From Mesodorylaimus sp. YZB2_4 (lineage: Eukaryota; Nematoda; Enoplea; Dorylaimida; Dorylaimidae), in NCBI GenBank assembly GCA_030248295.1, contig JASANH010000420.1, forward strand, positions 1-64,000: a stretch of 64,000 nt of DNA. Direction: 5' to 3'. Position numbers and translations under genes: made by a program. Position 1 is the stretch's first letter. Each line of letters begins with the position of its first letter. The notes under the pieces are model-generated. The model made no database searches, was not told where the DNA came from, and saw nothing but the letters and a program-made list of their open reading frames with translations. This document shows, piece by piece, positions 12,845 to 22,130 of this stretch.

Positions 12845-14169
12845 CTCGAACCGACTCAACGAGCACCGACCGACTGCCCCTCACGACGACGAGGACGACA
12901 ATGAGGACAGCAAGCATCTTACCACGCTCTGGGTACTCGAAGTGTAAAGGCGAATTGTATCTTCCTCAATGGTGCAACCATCACATGCCCATTCCTCAGG
13001 CCAGCCGGAACAGTAGATAAATGAATCGTCGATAACACATCTTGCCGATTCATCGTCGACAGCGGAAGATCGGTGGCTTCATTGCGGTAGTTTGCTTCGA
13101 AATCAATTCCATCAGCAGCAGGCTCTGATCAGAGAAGATATGTGAGAGCCTGAGCGTGGAGTAGTGTCGAGTGACCACCTGATTATAAGTTGTGTCAGAA
13201 GTGGCAGCCTACAGTCTGTAACGAGGGAGAAGTACGCTGTCTGCTGACTAGGAAGTGCTTCAACTGCATGAAAGCGATTTCCTAGAGCGAAGCAAGCTGT
13301 TGGTTCATTTTTTGAATACTGGAATGGCCATGTATGGTAGGTTGGACGGCCCTACGGCAAAACGGCACCATTGTAGTCACAAAATGCCTCTCTTCTGTTG
13401 GTTGCTGTTCTCTAAGAGGTGTCAAGTCCTTGGAAGACAGACGCACCGTGAGACGACGACGCCTGGCAATCAACCACTCTCTGACAAGCAAATGTATCAT
13501 CTTGTTTTCTAGCACTAGCTATGCACTGGTCTTGGCCTGCTGCCGTATCCAGTTCCAGAGCCAATAAAAATTCATCTTTCTTGAATCGTTTGCGCGGTGA
13601 CGACGGATGGTTCGGCCATTTGATCTTGGATGGTACTGGTGTTTCCTGTGCGAGACTTTCAAGCGGCTACTAACTAGCTTTAAGCGTGGGTGGGGCTAAA
13701 AAGACACAAATTATGGGTTTTGGAAAGATTCCCATTCTTTCGTTATTACCATAGAGCCTTGCAGTGCCGATGTACGCACTGACGAGTGAGCAAGCCTACT
13801 GTATGAAACTGGACAGGATTGTCCATGCCTATTTTTAAAGCCTTACACTTCTCTTGCGGTACATCCAGTAGGTTTTTACAGCCCTCATCTCAATGCACCT
13901 TCATTACTCACGGCCAACCCCGTCTTACCTTCAGTTTCTTCTTCCTCATATTCCTCGTCCAGGACATTGACTATAGGTTGTGGCTTCCAATCGTTGTATT
14001 TGGCCTGACAGCCAAGTCCAGAAGGGCACAAGCAACTACGTTTTCGTCATTTCTAATTTCTTAAGTATTTCTATTTCACAGGATCACTTCTACTACTTCG
14101 TCCACTTGGGGTGCATCACGAATTTCGCTGTGTATGATCAATTGCCTAACCCACCAGCCTCGTGGCCTG

Positions 14170-14637
14170 GGCGGCCGCGGTGGTGCAGCGGTTCGGCATT
14201 CGTCTCTCCGTATTTGCTTGAAGGCGAGTGGCTGGACTCGTCCCGGGTTCGATCCCCGGTTAGAGATCGGTTTGCGAACCGTAAACCCTCGCTGACCCTG
14301 CACGCCAGGCGTGCGTGACTCGCCCAGTACCGACGAGGTGTTCCAAGTGGAAAGACGGAAGCCAAACGAGTAGACAGTCTCGGCTGTCGAACACCGACAG
14401 GGTTCAAAGCCCACCCGCCATCGTCCGAGGAAGTCTGTGTCAAGTCCAGGATGCCCTCGCGTGGAGGTGCTCCTAGCGGAGACGCGCAGAGGGACGCTGC
14501 CGTAAGAGCTGGTCACCTCACGGCCTTGCTTATCATCATGACTGCTGGCCGGCTATAGGCAAAAAACGGGTTAGAAGTCCCGTGGGGAAACTGGGGCGGC
14601 GCGGGGCCCAACCAAAAAACTTTTTTTTTTTTAAAAA
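14170..14637 (+). mobile_element. tRNA-derived SINE, family A, nearly full copy
   Basis: The 5' head GCGGCCGCGGTGGTGCAG carries a box-A-like block, and GGGTTCGATCCCC about 60 nt later is a canonical box B. This is a tRNA-like head with a long variable arm. A body of about 370 bp ends in a T-run/A-run. The same head and body recur at 45589-45987 and, rearranged, at 38205-39052. A related 3' part lies at 63140-63445. The tRNA-head, unique-body structure is that of a SINE moved by a LINE reverse transcriptase. I see no target-site duplication. Confidence 0.8.
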
Positions 14638-14800
14638 GCCTCGTGGCCTAGTGGGTTAGACGTCTGCCTCTCACGCTAGACTCGCCGTACTTACGGCGAG
14701 TGTTCGACTCGCGGGCCGGTAAATCATTTCGTGTAAAATGTGTCCCTTTATCCTCGAGTGCGCATAAGCGTTTGGTGATGTGGTAAAACATGAACATAAA
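14638..14800 (+). mobile_element. tRNA-derived SINE, family C
   Basis: It starts directly after the poly-T end of the family A copy. The head reads TGGCCTAGTGGGTTAGACG, then GCCTCTCACGC in the anticodon-loop position and TGTTCGACTCGCGGG as box B, resembling a tRNA-Glu-type head. The tail, with GAGTGCGCATAAGCG and TTTGGTGATGTGGTAAAACA, is shared with 59515-59615. The extra tail and poor cloverleaf argue against a functional tRNA gene. Confidence 0.65.
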
Positions 14801-15236
14801 CATGAACATGATTGTACCTGATCAGCGATGGATGAAGTATGACATGACACATGACACTGGCTCTTGTACTCAATACAACGACAGAGCAAAATGAAAGAGC
14901 ATGTGAGCAATTTAGGGGATATACAGCAACAGTGCAAGTGGGCTTGTTAGCTAGGGCTAGGTTAAAAAGAGCAATCGTAAAATGGACCATGAATGCCAGT
15001 GATCTGGCTCGTGCAGGTCTAAATCACTCCGAAACTGCCATGTACCATGCAAATGGTGCCGAGATGTTGGGTGGAGATCAATTCAGTGATCTTGCCGACT
15101 GCCTATCGCTGCGATTGCTATCGTAACGAAGTACCGCTTTCCCTTTACATTGTTCAGTGACCTGCCTTTCTGATCCGAGCTTCAGGAGGCCAGTGTATGG
15201 TTGGTGTTCCTTTCATCTGGTCAACGATCAGCAACA

Positions 15237-17018
15237 ATGGCGTCCATGGTCTATCGCGAACTGTTCTCTGAAATGCCTTACGCGGCCGCTTTGAATACTG
15301 AGTACGTGAGCACCCGATGCTCGCATTGCTTCGCCGACGAGGCCACCATTCCGTGCAGCGAGGACGGTTGCGGCAGGATCTTCTACTGCTCTCAACAGTG
15401 CCGCGATGTCGATGGACCGAACCACACGAACGAATGCCTCGCCTTCAAGAAAGTCGGAGCTGGAAGCATCAATTCCTTCGTCCGTCTCCTGTGCCGCATC
15501 ATGACCCGCCGACTGGTCGATGGCGGAATCGTGCACTTATCCGAGAACTTCCCCGAAAACGTGAAGGCGAGTCGATCTTTTCAGTTTCTTCCGATTCACA
15601 GATATTCAATCAATTTCTACGTTTCTAGGATCGATGCCTGGCCGATCTGATTTCTCATCAAGACGAAATCGAGGAGAACGAGTGCCGCTCGGAGGAAATG
15701 AACAGGGCCATCAACGAGTTCCTCGACGTCTTCTCGGGCACGCCCCTGGTTGAGGACCAGAAACTGGTCAGGCGCATGTACTGCGTCATGTGGATCAACT
15801 GCTTCTCCGTCTCGGGGCCCATCAGCCTGACGTACGGTCACGATTCGTCGCCCGGCCTCGGCTTCTACCTGAACGTGTCGCGGTTCAATCACAGCTGCCG
15901 CCCCGACCTGCAAGTGCTCTTCGACGGGGCCCGGCTGGTCCTGCAGTACCCGTCCAGTGTGTTCGACGAGAGGGCAGTGGCCAAGGAGCGATCGGGTTTG
16001 ACCAAGTCGGCCAAGAAGTTCAATGACCTGAAGATCAGCTACGGCTACTCGGGCTGTTTCTCCAACGACAGCTACTTCCCTCTGCGCAGTCAGAGGCGCC
16101 AGTCGCTCTCGTTCGGCTACTACTTCAAGTGCCAGTGCGTCCTTTGCTCCGACAAGCGAAAGGCCGACTTGGAGGAACGAGCTGCTCCCATCGAGTGCGC
16201 CAAATGCGGCGAGCCGTACGTGTGGAAGGAAAGCGGTCGCCGCGCCTCCCTCGTCTGCTGGGCATCTTCGGCCAAGAACTCCAGGATCCAGTGCAAGAAG
16301 ACCTGCTCGTGCGGCTCGGACCAGGCAGAGCTGGAGGCTGTGAAGGACTTTGTCAAAGGCGTCAATCCCGACCAGGAGCTGAAAGTGCTGGAGAAGGAGG
16401 TGAGCGCTTGTGTGTCTCTCCAACTGACAAAACAGGTGTTGCCCTTTTAGTGGCTGGAGGCAACTGACTTCCGCCTTAAAGACACCTACGCCACTCAGAT
16501 GATCGGATGGTGCGAGCCAGTGTGGCAGAAGGCGCGATCGTTGTGGCATCGGACGGCCAATTTGCGCATGAATCATCTGCACGAGCGTCTGTTCATCGCC
16601 TACGACGCCATCGTCATGAGCGACTGGAACAAGCACGGTGAGCAGACCAACAGTCCAAACAGGCCTTCTCGAATCAGAGCTCCTTTCAGGCAAAGTGGAT
16701 CGGCGCTCCCTGGACATGGCGATGGAGATGGCCGAGGCGAGCTTGGGATGGTACGCCAGGGAAGGCGACCCCACGTGCGACTCGATCGTGGTGGCCACGG
16801 CCTACGAGTTGGCTCAGTTGTACATGGTCGCCGCCGCCAGTGCTAGTTCGAACGAGGAGTGCGCGGACGCCTGGAACCGCCGTCTGTCCTGGATCATGTT
16901 CACGGCCTCCATCTGGCAAATGTACGGAAAATACGCCAAACATGTAGTGAACGAACTCATGGCTGCTGCCGGAGAGGCCAAGCTGGCCATTGACGCCTTG
17001 AAGAACCCGCCCGTGTGA
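15237..17018 (+). CDS. SMYD-family SET/MYND protein methyltransferase
   Basis: Exons 15237-15566, 15629-16399, 16451-16637 and 16690-17018 encode about 538 aa. A MYND zinc finger lies near residues 23-65 (CSHCFADEATIPC through FYCSQQC to NHTNEC). The SET core contains GFYLNVSRFNHSCRPDLQ, the SAM-site NHSC signature. The post-SET cysteines follow (YYFKCQCVLC), then an alpha-helical C-terminal domain. The family methylates lysines on histones or cytosolic proteins such as HSP90 and muscle proteins. The S-sequence is split by MYND as usual. Intron 1 has a GC donor (AAG followed by GCGAGT). The ATG was chosen because the frame upstream holds no better start and MASMVYRELF gives a normal N-terminus. 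The exact SMYD class is not assigned. Confidence 0.9.
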
Positions 17019-17473
17019 TCGGATGATGGCATCGTGTTTGCATGGTCTGAATGCGTGTGTACCTGTTGCTTGTTCCTTTGCTGAATTTCTTATCGCAACG
17101 CATCGGACATTGGACCATGACAAAAGGTGTGTCTTACGCGTATCATAACACGGGTTTTTGAACCGTCAGGATTCTGCAGCTCGGCTTTCTGCTGGTCGTT
17201 CTGACATGTGGTGACGCGGAAACACTGGCGGAACATAGTGGCGCGAGATCACGTCAAACATTCTACTCTGCTGCCTGCACGCAAAGTTTGAAAAGTTTGC
17301 CGTTTCTGTTGCCTAGCAACGATGAAGACAGCAGCACTACGTCTTGCTTGTCTTTTGCAGACTGTTTACGCAGTCTGCATCTGGGACGGGTTTCGCCTGT
17401 TTTGTGTTGGGCGCTACAATACTTAAAAATTGTCCTGGGAAAGTCTTTTTCAGCAGGTGTTTGCATCGAAAAA
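17019..17473. promoter_or_regulatory. Spacer between SMYD and glutathione peroxidase genes
   Basis: A 455-nt gap between co-directional genes. No ORF with family similarity is visible. A clean acceptor-like TTTTTCAG ends at 17453, 20 nt before the peroxidase ATG, and could be a trans-splice site or the end of a 5' UTR intron. No TATA box is obvious. Confidence 0.35.
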
Positions 17474-18510
17474 ATGAGGAGTAATTACCCATTTCTGCAG
17501 TGCCTGTTATTATGCGTGGTTATGGCGAGTGAGGAGGAGACGGAGCATAACTTTTATTCATTCACAGTCAAGGATATCGATGGGCGTGATGTGAATTTGG
17601 AGAAATATCGAGGAACAGTGAGCCAAATTTGAAAACTTTTGCTTGCGAATTTTACATTTCTCAGCTGAATTTAGTCCATGCGCTAATTTGAGGAAAAAAA
17701 TGTAAAAAACCGCTTCATAATTTCAAATTTTAGATCTCATTGGTTGTCAATGTGGCTAGTGAATGTGGTTACACGGACACGCATTACAAAGCACTGGTTA
17801 AATTGCATAATGAACTATCGCCAACCGGAAAGTTCCAAGTTCTAGCGTTCCCATGCAATCAATTCGGTGCTCAAGAGCCGCACGGGAATGAAGATATTTT
17901 GAAATTTGCCCAAAAACATTATGCTGTAAATTTTCCAGTCTTCTCGAAAATTGACGTAGTGGGTAATCACGCAGATATAGCATTCGCTTCGCTGATAGGT
18001 ATGTGATCTTGTTGATGTCATGGAAGAGGCAACCAGCAGAGATCTACAGGAACTGTCGCCAATGTGCTGGGCAGTCTCCAGCAGGTCTACAGTGTGTATG
18101 CATAGGACTTATGGGGGCCTTATGTGAACCGTGCAAGGCTATTTGAGGTCCGCTACTTCTCTGTTACAGCACAATGCACCAAATTTTCTTTGCCGGAAAT
18201 GAATGATGTATGTAGACTCCGATTTTACCTCATCAAGTTTACCTCACTTGCATCCAGGGGGAGAGAAATGTAAGAGTCTAGGAAAATCAGTTGCACAGTG
18301 GACTCACGGATTTCAGATCAGTCAGGAAAACCGCCAAATTGGAATTTTTGGAAATACTTAGTCAACACGGACGGAAAAGTAATCGGTGCTTGGGGTCCGC
18401 AGCAAAGTGTCGAGTCGATTGCTGACATTGTTCGACAAGAAGTAGCCGTAGCCAGCAATACTATTCTAGAACCAGGGACGGATGAGAAAGTCATTCATCC
18501 AGAGCTATGA
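17474..18510 (+). CDS. Secreted cysteine-type glutathione peroxidase
   Basis: Exons 17474-17617, 17734-17998 and 18317-18510 give about 200 aa, the usual GPx size. Residues 1-18 (FLQCLLLCVVM core) look like a signal peptide, so the product is probably secreted. The GPx fold follows: FTVKDIDGRDVNLEKYRG, the active-site segment NVASECGYTDTHY with Cys near residue 59, FPCNQFGAQEPH with Gln near 91, and PPNWNFWKYL with the catalytic Trp near 145 and its Asn. The peroxidatic residue is encoded as Cys, not as a UGA selenocysteine codon, so no SECIS is expected. It reduces hydroperoxides with thioredoxin or glutathione. It lies 455 nt after SMYD and 240 nt before a hydrolase on the same strand. Confidence 0.93.
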
Positions 18511-18750
18511 GACCATCTTGAGAGTAGTCCTTTGGTTATTTTCTGTGCTCCCAGTTTTGGGCTTGGAGGATATATGTTGACTGTTTCTGTGTTTTTGCCT
18601 TTTAAGAGTAAACTTGCGAGAGTGGTCGTGCCGTTTCTATTTGTTGAAGCCATATGGCATCGATAGTAGCCTTTTCCTGCGTTACACCCTTTTGTAAAAG
18701 CTGCTGTCTCGCAATCTCTTTTAGCATTCCAATCGCCTTTCACTAACGCA

Positions 18751-20684
18751 ATGGCTGCGGCGGACGTATCGACGAGAAAAACCGAGCTGATTGAGTACAA
18801 GGATGAGGGAACAGGAAAAGTGTTCGAGGCATTTATTGCTCGAGACGCGTCTAAAACCGGCCATTCGCCTGTCGTCCTTATTTTCCATACGTATGCTGGC
18901 CGGACCCAATTCGAAGAGAGCAAGGCGCATCTCTTGGCTGATATGGGCTACGTGGGTTTTGCCGCCGACATGTACGGCAAAGGCATTCGAGGATCGAATC
19001 CCGAAGAAAACACAGCTTTGCTAAAACCGCTAATGGATGATCGGACTGACAGTCTGCTTACTCGTTTGAAGCTTGCCGTGGAAACTGCGAGGAAGCTGCC
19101 TTATGTCGATCCTAGCAAGGTAAGCTTGTCTTTTTCGCAATCCGTCTTGGTTTTTCTCCCATTTTCTACCGACTATGCTTTCTTGTGTTAGGTGGCAGCC
19201 ATTGGCTACTGCTTTGGTGGTCTCTGCTGTTTGGACATAGCTCGAAATCTGGTTGATCCGACTCAAACTTTGTTGGGCGTCGTCAGCCTTCACGGAATAC
19301 TGTCAAAGGCTGATACGGACAAGTCGTCTGGAAAGATACTTTCGAAAGTGCTTGCCTTACACGGATACGCGGATCCAATGGTGCAGCCGGATAAGGTTTG
19401 TGGGGTGCAGGATGAGGGCAAGGTCCTGAACATCTACGCATGGTCCACACAACAGAGAAAGGGTCTGGTCCTTTTTTTTGAGCGAGGCTCACTCAAGGGT
19501 GACGGGGACACATCATACTGTACCAACCAAGGCTTCAAAAAACGCCAAAAACTCAACAGTAGTCTCCCGACTGGTTCTGTGCTGAAATATCGCCCTGGAT
19601 AGTGATTCTGCTGCTGATTCGTGCAGAGGTTTTTTGCCGGACTACAGCCTTTACTTGCAGCGCTTCAGGGAGGGAAGATTTTGTCAAATGCGTAGTTTTG
19701 AGTCTCCTTCAAGGCGCATTTATGGTCGACAAAATTTTCACTCCTACCCCTAGGGTAGGAGTAATAGCATGCGTAGTATATGGCCATTACTCCTACCCGA
19801 GGGGTAGGTGTAGAAATTTTGTCGACTATAAATGCGCCTTCAGCGAAAGAGGTACATGAAGGCACATACGTAGATACAGCGTATCACCATTTTTTGGAAC
19901 CCTCCGGTTCGTTCCAGGGAGGGGTCGATTTTTGGCTCTTTTCCCGCGGGCTTGGGGCTTGTTAGTTGACCCTATCTTGCCATCGACTATGATCAGTCCA
20001 GGGTGCATGCCGGGCAAGAGCGCGTGTTGGTCGCTACTCCGCGATGTCGGCCATACCTAGTCTGTGCTCTGTGAGGGGACCCGGATTCGAGAGTTTCCAT
20101 CCGTAAGGCCTCTCCTCGTTTATCGACCCCAGGGGGATGAATGGTGAGATACCCACCGTCAGGTGTGCAAGGCGAAGAAAGAACTTCATCAAGTTCTCAG
20201 ACAGCCAGATTTGAACCCAGGGCTCACCGGTTTCCAGCTCTGCCAAGCAAATTGTGATACACGCCTTTCACCGCTGCACCACCAGGCGGCCAGCATATAG
20301 TCATGACTGGGCCAAGCAAAGACTGCAGTCGCAGAAGTGAACTTGACCATCACGCCTGGCCCACTCCATTGACGAGTCTCATGATCAGTCAAACTTTTTC
20401 TTCACACATTAGCCCTAATTGCATCCTTGTCGAAGTCAGAGGACCCACCCGACCACTGGTGCAATGCATTCCCTCGATGCTATTTCTAATTCCAGGTTGT
20501 GGCCTTTGGTCAGGAAATGACCGATCGTGGAGCCGATTGGCAACTGCACGCCTATGGCGGTGTCTACCACGCCTTCACAAATCCAAAAGCGAATGATGAA
20601 AAACGTGGGGCCAAATATAATGCGGATGCGGATCGTCGTTCGTGGGAGGCCACACGTTATTTCTTACGTGAATGCTTGTCTTGA
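18751..20684 (+). CDS. Dienelactone hydrolase-family protein
   Basis: Exons 18751-19119, 19192-19395 and 20496-20684 give about 253 aa. It is an alpha/beta hydrolase. The nucleophile elbow is GYCFGGLCCLD with Cys near residue 130, the acid is probably Asp near 184 in HGYADPMVQ, and the His is near 216 in YGGVYHAFTNP, the Cys-Asp-His triad of the dienelactone hydrolase family. The N-terminal IFHTYAGRTQFEES and YVGFAADMYGKG are also typical. Animal members include carboxymethylenebutenolidase-like enzymes; the substrate here is unknown. Intron 2 is 1.1 kb and holds a foldback element and a SINE copy. TTAG ends at 18724, 26 nt before the ATG. The family is best known from bacteria, but the introns show that this gene is settled in an animal genome. 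Confidence 0.9.
19711..19840. mobile_element. 130-bp foldback (MITE-like) palindrome
   Basis: The ends are AAGGCGCATTTAT and its inverted copy ATAAATGCGCCTT. The inverted similarity runs about 37 bp inward through GTCGACAAAATTT and ACTCCTACCC. Each arm also carries its own small palindrome around CCTACCCCTAGGGTAGG. The whole element could fold into one long hairpin. It lies in intron 2 of the hydrolase gene. No coding capacity and no clear target-site duplication are visible. Confidence 0.8.
19885..20303 (-). mobile_element. tRNA-headed SINE, family B, copy 1
   Basis: On the minus strand it starts with GCCGCCTGGTGGTGCAGCGG (box A region) and has CTGGGTTCAAATCTGG as box B. A body of about 330 bp ends near GGTTCCAAAAAATGG, an A-rich 3' end. 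Body blocks such as GGGTCGATAAACGAGGAGAG and GATGGCAAGATAGGGTCAAC recur in 61872-62535. It lies in an intron of the hydrolase gene, on the opposite strand. Confidence 0.75.
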
Positions 20685-22130
20685 ACTTTCCCAAGGGCAT
20701 GATAATCATGGTGAATGATAAGTTGATTCTGTGGGAGTAGTGACGCAAGTTAGCCATTTCGATGAGATTGATTGGTGATTCCTAAATTATTACATTAATC
20801 AATATTGAGTTGACCATTGGTTTAACTCACGATCAGCAGTGATGCCAAATATCTCAGTCGAAACCACTCACCGTGCTGTCACTCACAAATCACCTCTGAA
20901 CTAGAAAGAAACGGAACTACCAGCGAAACCTTGCCAGCTCCAGCTACAATAGAATGGCCTGGTTTTTAATTCGAAAACGAAACAGCGAAATGCCAGTGAT
21001 TGACAACATTGTACTCGTCATTGCTAAGGGCGTAGACACTGCGATCAAATATGGCGATAAAGCCTTGTGAACCTCCTTTTTAGCTGATTTTGTGAAGCTG
21101 ACACTAGTCGTAACTGATCCCTGTAGCGCCTAGAGCTCTTTTCTAATCTTAGGCATGTCCTGTTGTCTCGCTGATTGGAGATGAATAGCTTGCGTTGCTA
21201 GTGGTGGCAGGTTTGAAACATTGCTATGATCATGCATGGAGTCAAACATTTCGCGATTGTCCTGCCTGGGCCAACTTATTTGCGCGTTGTCTTGTTCTGA
21301 TTGTTATTCAGATTACGCTGAGAGAACGCCCCGACTATCTACTAATCGTTGGCATGTTACGACCAAAGAATATCACGAGATGTTGTCATGCGCCTTGACA
21401 GAAAAGATAGACAGACCTGCATAATGGGTTGCACGGTATGATCAAATGGAATCTAAAGACTTCATGACATCACAGGCTCGGCTTCACCGAATTTAGTAAA
21501 CAAGTTGCTTGAATTGCGAGTCTTTCCATTACAGCCAGGCTGAACTAATATTGTGGGCATAGTTGGCATACCGATATCTATGCGTCCATTCTTACGTAGG
21601 CCGATACTTTGGTAGTCGCGATCCGCAAGCGTATCGCATTTTGCTTTGTGCTTGCACACTCGTTCTGACGTTCTATTTAATCAACAAGTCAATCAGCTAA
21701 CGTAAGCTAGAAGCTTACAGAACAGGACAAGCCAGTCAGACGAAAGAGCTGCGGGCTCTCAAAGATGCCAGTAGCCTACTCGAAAAGGCATTTTTTAGAG
21801 CCTTTTTGTCTTCCATATACGTGTCTAACGGAACAAAGAGGGTCTGGTTTTGGCGATCAGTGGGAGCACACAGACTCTATAGGAACCAGTGGGATAACAG
21901 GTCGGTACGCTTCTGGCCGCCTACATAACTGAATGCGGGCGTCGATTGATGTTGAAACTGGATGGCGTAAGACTTTATCTTGTCTCCATTTCGGCTTCGC
22001 CTTATTATTGAGTCAATAGTGAAAACAGTGAGACGAGGCAAGCACTCTGTGTCAAGCCCCCTTGTCACTTGACCTACGGCTTGGCCTATCATTTTTGAAA
22101 TTCACTCACTACAGACGGAAAAAGAAAGTT
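20685..22130. other. Intergenic upstream of ClC-B
   Basis: About 1.4 kb with no credible gene. Open frames are short, mostly without ATG starts, and resemble nothing known. It should include the 3' UTR of the hydrolase and the ClC-B promoter. CTACAG ends at 22114, 16 nt before the ClC-B ATG. Confidence 0.5.

Larger units (their letters stand above)
12845..15236. other. Intergenic, SINE-bearing
   Basis: This gap separates the divergent kinase (-) and SMYD (+) genes. The part up to about 14160 has only short, unrelated open frames. The part from 14170 holds two tRNA-derived repeats listed separately, and 14800-15236 is the presumed SMYD promoter and 5' leader. Confidence 0.5.

Noticed and set aside
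14640-14730. Functional tRNA gene
   Set aside because: A box B and CTC-bearing loop are visible, but the acceptor stem does not close and the same sequence has a repeat tail at another locus, so it is a SINE.
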